DNA of 12,377 nucleotides from Prevotellaceae bacterium (GTDB lineage: Bacteria > Bacteroidota > Bacteroidia > Bacteroidales > UBA932), in contig JAITAP010000001.1 in the NCBI GenBank assembly GCA_031284065.1, positions 1-12,377 of the forward strand. The letters are read 5' to 3'. This document shows, piece after piece, positions 1-7,043 of this stretch. The position numbers and the translations under genes were made by a program. Positions within the stretch are counted from its first letter, which is position 1, and each line of letters starts with the position of its first letter. The notes beneath the pieces were generated by a model, which was not told where the DNA came from, searched no databases, and was given only the letters and a program-made list of their open reading frames with translations.

Positions 1-3000
1 CGGATAGCAGCTACCGTATAAACAACATTGGCAGCCATACCTCCGGTGTTTACCATTACGAAGTTTATGGTCGTAGCGTATGCAACGCCTACCCTGTGTC
101 GGATACCGTTCGGGTGTTAAGCGACAGCGTAGCGCCTACGCTCCGGCGTTCCATGTCCGATACATTGCTGTGCAGCGGTGCGGCACTTGACTTGGTTGCA
201 GGCGTGAATAACGCCCGTGCATACTCGTGGCTGCACAACAATGTGTTGTTGTCTATAACCGATAGTTTATACCACAAATCGGCTGTGGCATTATCCGACG
301 GTGGGACTTACATAGTAGAAGCCCTCAACGGCTGTGGCTCTGTGTTCGATACGGCTCGCGTATCAGTTCACCCACGCGCCCAAGCCGCTGCCCGCTACGC
401 AGCGCAAACGCTGTGCGTTGGCGACAGCCTTAGCCTCCGCGCTATATCCGTTAATGCCGACACATTCTACTGGGAGCTGAACGGTCAGCGGCTAAATGAC
501 AATACCCACACGCTGACACGCAAAAATGTATCCGTTAGCGATACGGGGCTGTATACGTTCATAGCCGTGAATGGCTGCAACAATGATACGGTAAAAGTTG
601 CTCACATAGATGTTAATTCCTCCTTACAATTGGGCAGCGTATTTGCGTCAGACACGCTGCGCCTTTGCGAGGGCGATAGCTTGGGGCTGACTGTTTCAGC
701 GGGCAATGCTGCGGGTTACCGTTGGTTCCGTAACGGCGTGGAGATAACCGGCGCAAGCGATTCTACGTATAGCGTTGGCAAGGTAACAAGCAGCGATGCC
801 GGCCAGCTCGTGGCGCAGGCATACAACGCTTGCAGCGCGCTGTACGACACGGTGTACGTAAGCATACTGCACAGCGTTGAAATTATGGCCAGGCCAAGCG
901 ATACGTCAATATGTAGAAATGCTGCAAATATCAGCTTCACGGTGGCGGCAAAAAATGAGGACAGCATACTCTGGTACTTCCAGGAAAAGCGTATTGCTAA
1001 AGGCGCAACGCTGACGCTGCGCAATGTTGGCGCGGCCTACAGCGGCTACTATCGTTACGAAGTTTACGGCCAGCTCGGATGCAAGGCGGTGGCGTTGTCG
1101 TCGATAGCGGATAGCGTATGGCTGCACATACCGCCGGGCAAGCCTGTTATTTCTGCAAGGCAGGGCGACGCTGCGGTATGCGAGGGCGCAAACCTGACGA
1201 TTGAGATGAACGCAAGCAACCTGTTCCGCTGCACGTGGACACACAACGGCCGGCCGCTTCCGTTAACCGGCTCGACGCTTGACAAGGCAATGGAGCCAAG
1301 CGATACGGGCGTGTACTGCGTGGAGGGCTATAACGCATGTGGCAGCGTTTTCGACACGGTGCACGTGGCGCTTGTGCCCAAGGCGAACATACGTTCCATA
1401 TCTTCCGATACCGCCATTTGCCGGAGCGCGCCGCTCATTGATTTTGCGGTAGACGCCGAACATGCCGACAGCATTGAGTGGCATTTCAATGGTGCGCTTG
1501 CGGCCAGAGGCAACGCGCTGCGCCTGACAAGCGTGGATATTGCCCACAGCGGCTACTACGCCTGCATTGTGTACGGTCGTTGCGGCAACCTTACCGACAG
1601 CGTGCACTTGTTCGTTAGCGACGCGCTGTCCGTGCCTCGCGGCAATGTGCAGCAACGGGATAGCGTAGGGCTGTGCTTGGGCGATAACTTGGAGCTTGCC
1701 TATGCCGCCGACAATGTCTTCCGTAATAGCTGGTATCACAACGGGGCGTTGATGTCGGCGGTGCACGACACTGTGTACGTCAGGCCGGATATAGCATTGA
1801 CGGACGAGGGCTGGTACGTGGCAGAGGCATACAATGGCTGCAATATGTTTAGGGATAGCGTGTATGTATCCATAGCCACCATGCCGAGTGCGAAGTTTAT
1901 CGTAAAACCGCTCGACACGGCGTTTTGCGGCATGGCGGGAAGCCCGGCGGTTACCTTTGCGTTCTCTGCGCAGGATTACGAAGCGTCGAGTATTCGCTGG
2001 TACCACGGCGGGCGCGAAATGCTCTTCATGCGCGATACGTTCATTACGGTAAGGGTGGACGCCATGAGCAAAGTCGGCATGTATCGCTACGAGGTGATTT
2101 CGGAGGGAACGTGCCGCAAGATAGTAACCGATAGCGTAGAGTTGGCAATAAATAGCGGGCTACCCACGTTCGGCAAGCGTTTGGGCAACGATACTACCAT
2201 TTGCGGAAGCTCCTTGAGCGACCTGTCGGTATCGGTAAACGAATTTTATCGCAACTGCTGGTATTACAACGATTCGCTTGTATTGGAGGGACGCGATACG
2301 GCGCTGCGCGTGCACATGGCCGGCATGTACAAGGTCGTATCCTACAACGGGTGCGGCGCGATTTCCGACTCTGTTAAGGTGCAAATTTACGCCCCTGCCA
2401 AAGTTGTAGAGTTCCCTGTAAGCGTAGAAATGTGCTTCGATTCTACCTCAGCGCAGCCGCAGGAAATCAGGCTGGCGGCAGCCGCTGTGGGCGACAGCTT
2501 GCGCGAGGTTCGCTGGTATCACGGCAGCGTACTGGTGAAAACCTTAGCGCTAAGCGGCTTCGCAGGCGTTGTAAGGGATACCCTCACGGTTGTTGTGAAC
2601 AGCGAAAGCGAGCGCAAGGAGGGCGACTACCACTTTGTGGCGGGCAGCCGCTGCGGGGAGGATACCGCCACCGTGCGCGTAGATATACGCTACTACGTGC
2701 GGGTAGCAACGCCGCTGCCTGTTCGCGACACAGCAATTTGCGAAGGCTCAAGCGTAGCGTTTGGCTTTACCGCCGACAACGCCGTGCGCTACACGTGGTA
2801 CAGGGACTCCGCCGCAACGCTTGTCCCCGGCGCCGATAGCAGCGTGCTTGCCATACCTTCGTTGGCGCTGAGCGACTCCGGCGTGTACGTGGTGGTGGCC
2901 GATAACGGTTGCTACAGCGTGAGCGATACCATTCGCCTTGCCGTAAACCCGCTGCCGAAAATAACCCAAAACCCCGCGTCCGTTGTGGTATTCGACGACG

Positions 3001-4331
3001 CTCAAATTATCCTCGCGGGTAGCGCTGCCAACGCCGACCGGCGGCAGTGGCTCTACAACGGGAAAGCGGTGACCGATATTCCGGAAGATGAGGTAAATCG
3101 AAACCACATCACGGGCGCGGCCACCGATACGCTGACAATCCGGTACGCCAACAGCCTCAAGCACACGGGCAGCTACCGCTACGTGGTTAGCAACGGATGC
3201 GGCGCGGATACCGGAAGCGAGGCGTCGGTAGTGGTGAGGGATATAAGCAGCCTCAAGTTCTCAGTACAAAAAAGAGCGTGGAATCTCGACGGAACTCCGT
3301 TCACCGCAAGCCTTGCCAAAGACTCCGTGCTGATATTTAAGATACTTGTAACCAACAACAGCCTGCGGTTTGCAACCGACATTGAAATAGTTGACTCCAT
3401 TCCCGATGGATTTGAGTTGGACGTCAACGACTTGGCCGGTAAGGTTACGGGAGACCGCATCATTGCCTACACGCTAACAGACACCCTGCACCCCAACGAG
3501 TTTGAGCTGCTGGAGTACCGGGTAAAGGCGGTAAAGACGGGGCTATACACCAACTACGTGCACGTTACCTACGCTGACGCTGCCGCCAATGCGCCTGCCG
3601 GCACAAGATTCGGCATTTCGGACTCGGCTGCGGTAGCGATAGTTTCGGAGCAAGACCTCACGGTAACGAATGAAATTATCAGCATTTACACAGACGAGGG
3701 CGGGTTTAACCCAAAAGGCGTGCAGGGCGATACCGCCATCTCGGTAGGCAACTACATTACCTACAGGGTAACGGTAAGCAATGTAGGCAGGGGCGTTTGC
3801 AGCAACGTTGTGCTGACAGACGTGTGGTCGGCGGGCGTAAGCTTCGTAAAGGTTGTTAGCAGCCCGGTTGCCGGCGTGCCGCAGGGTGATGATAGAATTA
3901 AGTTTGCTATTGGCGCGATAGCGGCGGATTCCGCAGTGGAGATTGAGATTATGGTACGAATGAAGGAGGAAGGAATCCGCCGGCTAAGCGCTTATGCTAC
4001 CACAGACGACAATGAGTCGGATACGCTCAACAACAGCGTACAGCTTAGGGTTCGTATTCACGGGCTGAGAATCTACGCAACAACCATCACGCCAAATGGC
4101 GACGGGCATAATGATAACTTTAAAATATCCTTTGCGCTGTCGTACCCCGATAACGAGCTTATCATTTTCAACCGTACGGGAAACATGGTTTACAGAAAAA
4201 AGAATTACTATAGCGAGTTCAACGGCGAAGGATTCCCGGATGGGACATACTACTACATATTCACCTACAGGGATGAAGACGGTAAACAGCACAAGCTCTA
4301 CGGCCCGTTGTGGATAACAAGTCTATACTAA
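1..4331 (+). CDS. Giant Ig-repeat surface protein with T9SS type-B (CHU_C) C-terminal domain, 5' partial
   Basis: The first complete codon is at 3 and the frame is open from the left edge to TAA at 4329-4331, giving 1442 visible residues; the true start lies outside the window. A GTG at 96 falls inside a repeat and is not the start. Domains by visible residue: a partial Ig-like repeat (1-41), twelve full Ig-like repeats (about 42-1080), two DUF11-like domains (about 1082-1215 and 1220-1352), and a gliding-motility-associated C-terminal domain (about 1355-1442) with the TPNGDGHND motif at 1363-1371. Repeats carry a DT-x-I/L-C motif, a central Trp, a D-x-G-x-Y-like segment and a closing NGC-type Cys. 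In Bacteroidota, CHU_C domains direct export and cell-surface attachment through the type IX secretion system, and DUF11/Ig arrays usually form long stalks. A surface adhesin or structural role is inferred; the ligand is unknown. No catalytic domain is visible. Confidence is high for architecture and low for exact function. Confidence 0.9.
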   Translation, partial: DSSYRINNIGSHTSGVYHYEVYGRSVCNAYPVSDTVRVLSDSVAPTLRRSMSDTLLCSGAALDLVAGVNNARAYSWLHNNVLLSITDSLYHKSAVALSDGGTYIVEALNGCGSVFDTARVSVHPRAQAAARYAAQTLCVGDSLSLRAISVNADTFYWELNGQRLNDNTHTLTRKNVSVSDTGLYTFIAVNGCNNDTVKVAHIDVNSSLQLGSVFASDTLRLCEGDSLGLTVSAGNAAGYRWFRNGVEITGASDSTYSVGKVTSSDAGQLVAQAYNACSALYDTVYVSILHSVEIMARPSDTSICRNAANISFTVAAKNEDSILWYFQEKRIAKGATLTLRNVGAAYSGYYRYEVYGQLGCKAVALSSIADSVWLHIPPGKPVISARQGDAAVCEGANLTIEMNASNLFRCTWTHNGRPLPLTGSTLDKAMEPSDTGVYCVEGYNACGSVFDTVHVALVPKANIRSISSDTAICRSAPLIDFAVDAEHADSIEWHFNGALAARGNALRLTSVDIAHSGYYACIVYGRCGNLTDSVHLFVSDALSVPRGNVQQRDSVGLCLGDNLELAYAADNVFRNSWYHNGALMSAVHDTVYVRPDIALTDEGWYVAEAYNGCNMFRDSVYVSIATMPSAKFIVKPLDTAFCGMAGSPAVTFAFSAQDYEASSIRWYHGGREMLFMRDTFITVRVDAMSKVGMYRYEVISEGTCRKIVTDSVELAINSGLPTFGKRLGNDTTICGSSLSDLSVSVNEFYRNCWYYNDSLVLEGRDTALRVHMAGMYKVVSYNGCGAISDSVKVQIYAPAKVVEFPVSVEMCFDSTSAQPQEIRLAAAAVGDSLREVRWYHGSVLVKTLALSGFAGVVRDTLTVVVNSESERKEGDYHFVAGSRCGEDTATVRVDIRYYVRVATPLPVRDTAICEGSSVAFGFTADNAVRYTWYRDSAATLVPGADSSVLAIPSLALSDSGVYVVVADNGCYSVSDTIRLAVNPLPKITQNPASVVVFDDAQIILAGSAANADRRQWLYNGKAVTDIPEDEVNRNHITGAATDTLTIRYANSLKHTGSYRYVVSNGCGADTGSEASVVVRDISSLKFSVQKRAWNLDGTPFTASLAKDSVLIFKILVTNNSLRFATDIEIVDSIPDGFELDVNDLAGKVTGDRIIAYTLTDTLHPNEFELLEYRVKAVKTGLYTNYVHVTYADAAANAPAGTRFGISDSAAVAIVSEQDLTVTNEIISIYTDEGGFNPKGVQGDTAISVGNYITYRVTVSNVGRGVCSNVVLTDVWSAGVSFVKVVSSPVAGVPQGDDRIKFAIGAIAADSAVEIEIMVRMKEEGIRRLSAYATTDDNESDTLNNSVQLRVRIHGLRIYATTITPNGDGHNDNFKISFALSYPDNELIIFNRTGNMVYRKKNYYSEFNGEGFPDGTYYYIFTYRDEDGKQHKLYGPLWITSLY
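126..3242 (+). repeat. Tandem array of twelve Ig-like protein repeats in two subtypes
   Basis: Approximate repeat starts are 126, 390, 621, 885, 1146, 1392, 1632, 1896, 2166, 2409, 2715 and 2964, so each unit is about 77-102 residues. The units starting at 126, 621, 1146, 1632, 2166 and 2715 share an aromatic-x-W-x-x-N-G-like core and an ending of the Y-x-V-E-A-Y-N-G-C type. Those starting at 885, 1392, 1896 and 2409 share an I/V-x-W-Y/H core and a Y-x-Y-E-V-Y-G-like ending with a later Cys. The unit at 390 looks hybrid. The last unit (2964) fits the second subtype in its Y-R-Y ending but lacks the first Cys. Similarity is visible at protein level only; the DNA copies have diverged, so this is not a recent slippage array. 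Confidence 0.75.
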
Positions 4332-4340
4332 ATAAAATAC

Positions 4341-4370
4341 GTTGTTGTAAAAATATTATGACTATCTTTG
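4341..4370 (+). promoter_or_regulatory. Putative Bacteroidota promoter of the sensor kinase gene
   Basis: TATCTTTG at 4363-4370 matches the Bacteroidota -7 consensus TAnnTTTG exactly. GTTG at 4341-4344 lies 18 nt upstream as a plausible -33 element. Initiation would fall near 4376-4380, leaving a leader of about 85-90 nt before ATG 4465. The site lies between the adhesin stop and the kinase, which suggests the kinase is not simply co-transcribed with the adhesin. This is motif evidence only. The rest of the 4332-4464 gap holds no clear terminator. Confidence 0.5.
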
Positions 4371-4464
4371 CAACACAGGAAATCTTTTCATGGCGATAGT
4401 GGAATGTTTCCGGAGTGGAGAGTTATCTTTCCAAATGTGTAGTATAAATTTAATATAGGCGGGT

Positions 4465-6090
4465 ATGGTAAAGAAGTTAATACCTATACTTGGGGTGGCC
4501 ACAACTGTTGCGGCGCTGTGTTTGGTAATATTTCAGCTGTTTTGGATAGGCGAAGCGCACAAAATAAAGGAAGGCGAGTTCAATAACCTTGTCAACACCA
4601 CGCTCGACAAGCTGGTGGACGATATGGAAAAAAACGAAATCGCCTACCAGATTATCGACAACTTGGTAGAGGACCCGGAAAAGGGAGAGGCTACCTTTCA
4701 GATGAAGGAAGAAAACGCCGGCGCAGGGTCTATTTTCAAGATTAGCCGAAGCGGTATTCGCTCCCTCTACAAGGAGCAGCAGCAATTTGTGGTCAACTTG
4801 TTTGACTCAGGCTCCGTGAGCAAGCGGTTTGCGCCCATCAACGATTCGGTAATCGCAGGGCAGCTCAACAGCATTTTGCTCGACATTGACAAGCAAGGCT
4901 ACAGCCAGCCAAAGCGCTCGGCCGAACAGATAAAAATGAACGAAAAGCTCAGCTACAAAAGAGTGCTTGTCGACAACATTGTCGAAAAAATTATTAGCGT
5001 AGAGGTGCCTGTTGGGCAGCGAATTTCCGAGCAAAAGCTCGATTCGCTGATGCGAATGGAATTTCGCAAGCGAGGGCTAAACCTTGACTTTGAATTTGGG
5101 GTGTACCACGCCAACGGAGAGCTCCTGTTTGGCGCGCAGGCAGGAGGCTTCACAACGGGCGAAGATGCTTACGTTCGGCAGCTTTTCCCGAACGATTTGC
5201 TCTCGGAGCGATATTTTTTAAGCGTATCGTTCCCGCGCAAGCCGTACTACATTTTTTTGTCCATCGGGGCTACGCTCTTTACCTCTATGGCGCTGCTGAT
5301 TATTGTGCTGGCGGTATTTACCGGCGTGCTGTGGGCCTTGCTGAGGCAAGACAAGCTGGCGCAGATGAGGAGCGATTTTGTGAGCAACATGACGCACGAG
5401 CTGAAAACGCCCATCGCAACCATTACGCTTGCCTCCGAAATGCTGAACGACCCGGATGTGCCCGCAGAGAAAAAAAATTACGCCTACCTCTCCGGAATGA
5501 TATTCGCGCAGACACGGCGATTGTCCCTGCTGGTAGAGCGCACGTTGCAGCTGGCAATGTTTGAGCACGGCCACCTGCGCCTCAACATACGGCAGTGCGA
5601 TTTTCACAGCATTGCGCGAAAGGTGATAGACGGCTTTACCCTACAGGTAAACAGCGTTGGGGCCAGCATAACCTGCTGCTTTGATGCGGAGATTTCGACC
5701 ATCGCAGCGGATGAGGTGCATTTTTCAAATATCTTTGCCAACCTTATCGACAATGCGCTGAAGTACGCAAAAGGCGAGCCGGCAATAAAGGTGCAAACAA
5801 AGAATACGGCGGAGGGGAAATTGCTCATTCAGGTACAAGATAACGGCATCGGGATTCCAAAGGAAGACCAAAAAAGAATATTTGAGCAATTCTACCGGGT
5901 GCACACCGGAAATCGGCACGACGTTAAAGGCTTTGGGCTGGGTTTGAGCTACGTAAAGAAAATTGTAGAGGCGCATGGCGGTCAAATTTGGGTCGAAAGC
6001 GAGCTGGAAAAAGGAAGCAAGTTCAAAATTTTGATTCCGGTATCGTTAAAAAATACAAATGGCCATGTTAAAACTACAAAGAATTATTAA
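4465..6090 (+). CDS. rprX: Sensor histidine kinase, RprX-like
   Basis: A 541-residue membrane histidine kinase that should autophosphorylate and pass phosphate to the regulator encoded at 6246. Transmembrane segment 1 is about residues 5-28, followed by a periplasmic region of about 230 residues with no domain I recognise, then transmembrane segment 2 at about 261-292. A short linker without an obvious HAMP or PAS domain leads to the H-box SNMTHELKTP with phospho-acceptor His311. The ATPase domain has the N-box around Asn426-Asn430, the G1 box DNGIGIP from Asp459, an F-box FEQFYRV, and the G2 box GFGLGLSYV. An in-frame TAG at 4456-4458 stops any upstream extension, so ATG 4465 is the start. 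RprX of Bacteroides fragilis is the nearest kinase I recall, mainly because the adjacent regulator closely resembles RprY. The signal is unknown. The symbol is less certain than the family. Confidence 0.85.
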   Translation: MVKKLIPILGVATTVAALCLVIFQLFWIGEAHKIKEGEFNNLVNTTLDKLVDDMEKNEIAYQIIDNLVEDPEKGEATFQMKEENAGAGSIFKISRSGIRSLYKEQQQFVVNLFDSGSVSKRFAPINDSVIAGQLNSILLDIDKQGYSQPKRSAEQIKMNEKLSYKRVLVDNIVEKIISVEVPVGQRISEQKLDSLMRMEFRKRGLNLDFEFGVYHANGELLFGAQAGGFTTGEDAYVRQLFPNDLLSERYFLSVSFPRKPYYIFLSIGATLFTSMALLIIVLAVFTGVLWALLRQDKLAQMRSDFVSNMTHELKTPIATITLASEMLNDPDVPAEKKNYAYLSGMIFAQTRRLSLLVERTLQLAMFEHGHLRLNIRQCDFHSIARKVIDGFTLQVNSVGASITCCFDAEISTIAADEVHFSNIFANLIDNALKYAKGEPAIKVQTKNTAEGKLLIQVQDNGIGIPKEDQKRIFEQFYRVHTGNRHDVKGFGLGLSYVKKIVEAHGGQIWVESELEKGSKFKILIPVSLKNTNGHVKTTKNY

Positions 6091-6160
6091 CTTTGTCCTT
6101 TGAAGATTTAGTTTGAATAATGCAAGGTAATTTTACCGAGAAAGTAGAGAGTTTATTTTA

Positions 6161-6192
6161 TTTGTCTAATTGAAGAAAATCTATTATATTTA
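6161..6192 (+). promoter_or_regulatory. Possible separate promoter for the response regulator gene
   Basis: The 155-nt gap after the kinase is strongly AT-rich. It contains TTTG at 6161-6164, then a 20-nt spacer, then TATATTTA at 6185-6192, which matches 7 of 8 positions of the Bacteroidota form (TTTG, about 19-21 nt, TAnnTTTG). In AT-rich DNA such a match can arise by chance. The leader ends in an A-rich stretch with AAGAAG just before ATG 6246, typical of translation starts in this phylum. Confidence 0.35.
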
Positions 6193-6245
6193 ATCAAAAG
6201 TTAGTTTCACAAATCCCTAATTAAAAACAAAAAAAAAGAAGAACT

Positions 6246-6941
6246 ATGGAACAGAGTAAAGCACGTATTTTATTAGCTGAGGACGATGAAAATTTGGGTA
6301 TGCTCTTAAAAGAGTATATGCAGGTAAAAGGATATGAGATAGATCTCTATCCGAATGGAGAGCGCGCCTTCTCCGGATTTCAAAGGGCAAGGTATGACAT
6401 CTGTATTTTGGATGTGATGATGCCCGTAAAGGATGGCATCACCCTTGCCAAAGAAATTCGCATGTTGAGCAGCGTGGTGCCCATCTTATTCCTCACGGCA
6501 AAGTCGATGAAGGAAGAAGTATTGGAAGGTTTTGCCGCCGGCGCCGACGACTATATGACCAAGCCGTTTAGCATCGAAGAGTTGCTATACCGGGTAGAGG
6601 CAATCTTGCGTCGTACGCGCGGCGAAAACTCGTCGCAAAATCAGGATGTATTCCAGATAGGAATGTACACCTTCAACTCCACCAAGCAAACGCTGATTAA
6701 GGAAGGTGGCGTTGAGCAAAAGCTCACCGCAAAAGAGTCGGAATTGCTGCGCCAGCTGTGCATCAACCGCAACGCTGTGCTCGACCGCAACTTTGCGCTC
6801 AAAACCATCTGGAACGACGACACGTACTTCAACGCCCGCAGCATGGATGTGTACATTACAAAGCTGCGCAAATTCCTCAAGGAAGACCCGTCGATACAGA
6901 TTATCAATGTGCGCGGAAAGGGCTTCAAGCTAATAGGCTAA
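6246..6941 (+). CDS. rprY: OmpR-family response regulator, RprY-like
   Basis: A 231-residue two-domain regulator, the usual length for the OmpR/PhoB class. The receiver domain (about 1-122) has the acidic pair Asp13-Asp14, phospho-acceptor Asp56 in the segment ICILDVMMP, Thr84 and Lys106 in TKPF, so all canonical residues are present. A winged-helix DNA-binding domain follows (about 132-231), ending with the wing segment NVRGKGFKLIG. The sequence reads very much like RprY of Bacteroides (start LGMLLKEYMQ, core KESELLRQLC, and NARSMDVYITKLRK in the recognition-helix region). It is the presumed partner of the kinase 155 nt upstream. In B. fragilis RprY is known as a repressor-type regulator linked to tetracycline-resistance genes and stress. 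Targets here cannot be read from the window, though the flanking envelope genes are candidates. Confidence 0.9.
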   Translation: MEQSKARILLAEDDENLGMLLKEYMQVKGYEIDLYPNGERAFSGFQRARYDICILDVMMPVKDGITLAKEIRMLSSVVPILFLTAKSMKEEVLEGFAAGADDYMTKPFSIEELLYRVEAILRRTRGENSSQNQDVFQIGMYTFNSTKQTLIKEGGVEQKLTAKESELLRQLCINRNAVLDRNFALKTIWNDDTYFNARSMDVYITKLRKFLKEDPSIQIINVRGKGFKLIG

Positions 6942-6970
6942 GCCGACGAATTTTACAAAAAATAGAAAGT

Positions 6971-7017
6971 GGTAATCCCTCTGCACCTCCCGTTTAGGTA
7001 GGGGTAGAGGGCTTGCC
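6971..7017 (+). terminator. 47-nt imperfect hairpin, possible terminator or dispersed palindrome
   Basis: An inverted repeat with a 5-nt loop (6992-6996). GGTAA at 6971-6975 pairs with TTGCC at 7013-7017 (one G-T wobble), CCCTCT at 6977-6982 pairs with AGAGGG at 7006-7011, and the inner arm 6983-6991 pairs with 6997-7005 (one wobble, two mismatches). In total about 20 of 23 facing positions pair, with three mismatches. It lies 29 nt after the response-regulator stop and 26 nt before ATG 7044. No T-run follows, only CTTAATTT, so it is not a classical intrinsic terminator. It could instead be a 3'-end stabiliser, a leader structure for the next gene, or a REP-like palindromic element. Confidence 0.4.
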
Positions 7018-7043
7018 TTAATTTGAAATTACTCGGATTGAGC

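Noticed and set aside
96..98. GTG as the start of the giant surface protein
   Set aside because: The frame is open to the left edge, and the 31 codons before it complete an Ig-like repeat (V-Y-H-Y-E-V-Y-G ending), so the real start is upstream of the window.
1263..2006. A 247-codon open frame on the - strand within the Ig array
   Set aside because: The + frame holds well-formed Ig repeats across the whole stretch. The antisense frame is a by-product of the repetitive Ser-Asp-Thr codon use.
7023..7025. TTG as the start of the GH16-like gene
   Set aside because: It would add only seven residues, and TTG starts are uncommon in this phylum. ATG 7044 is preferred, although the TTG cannot be fully excluded.
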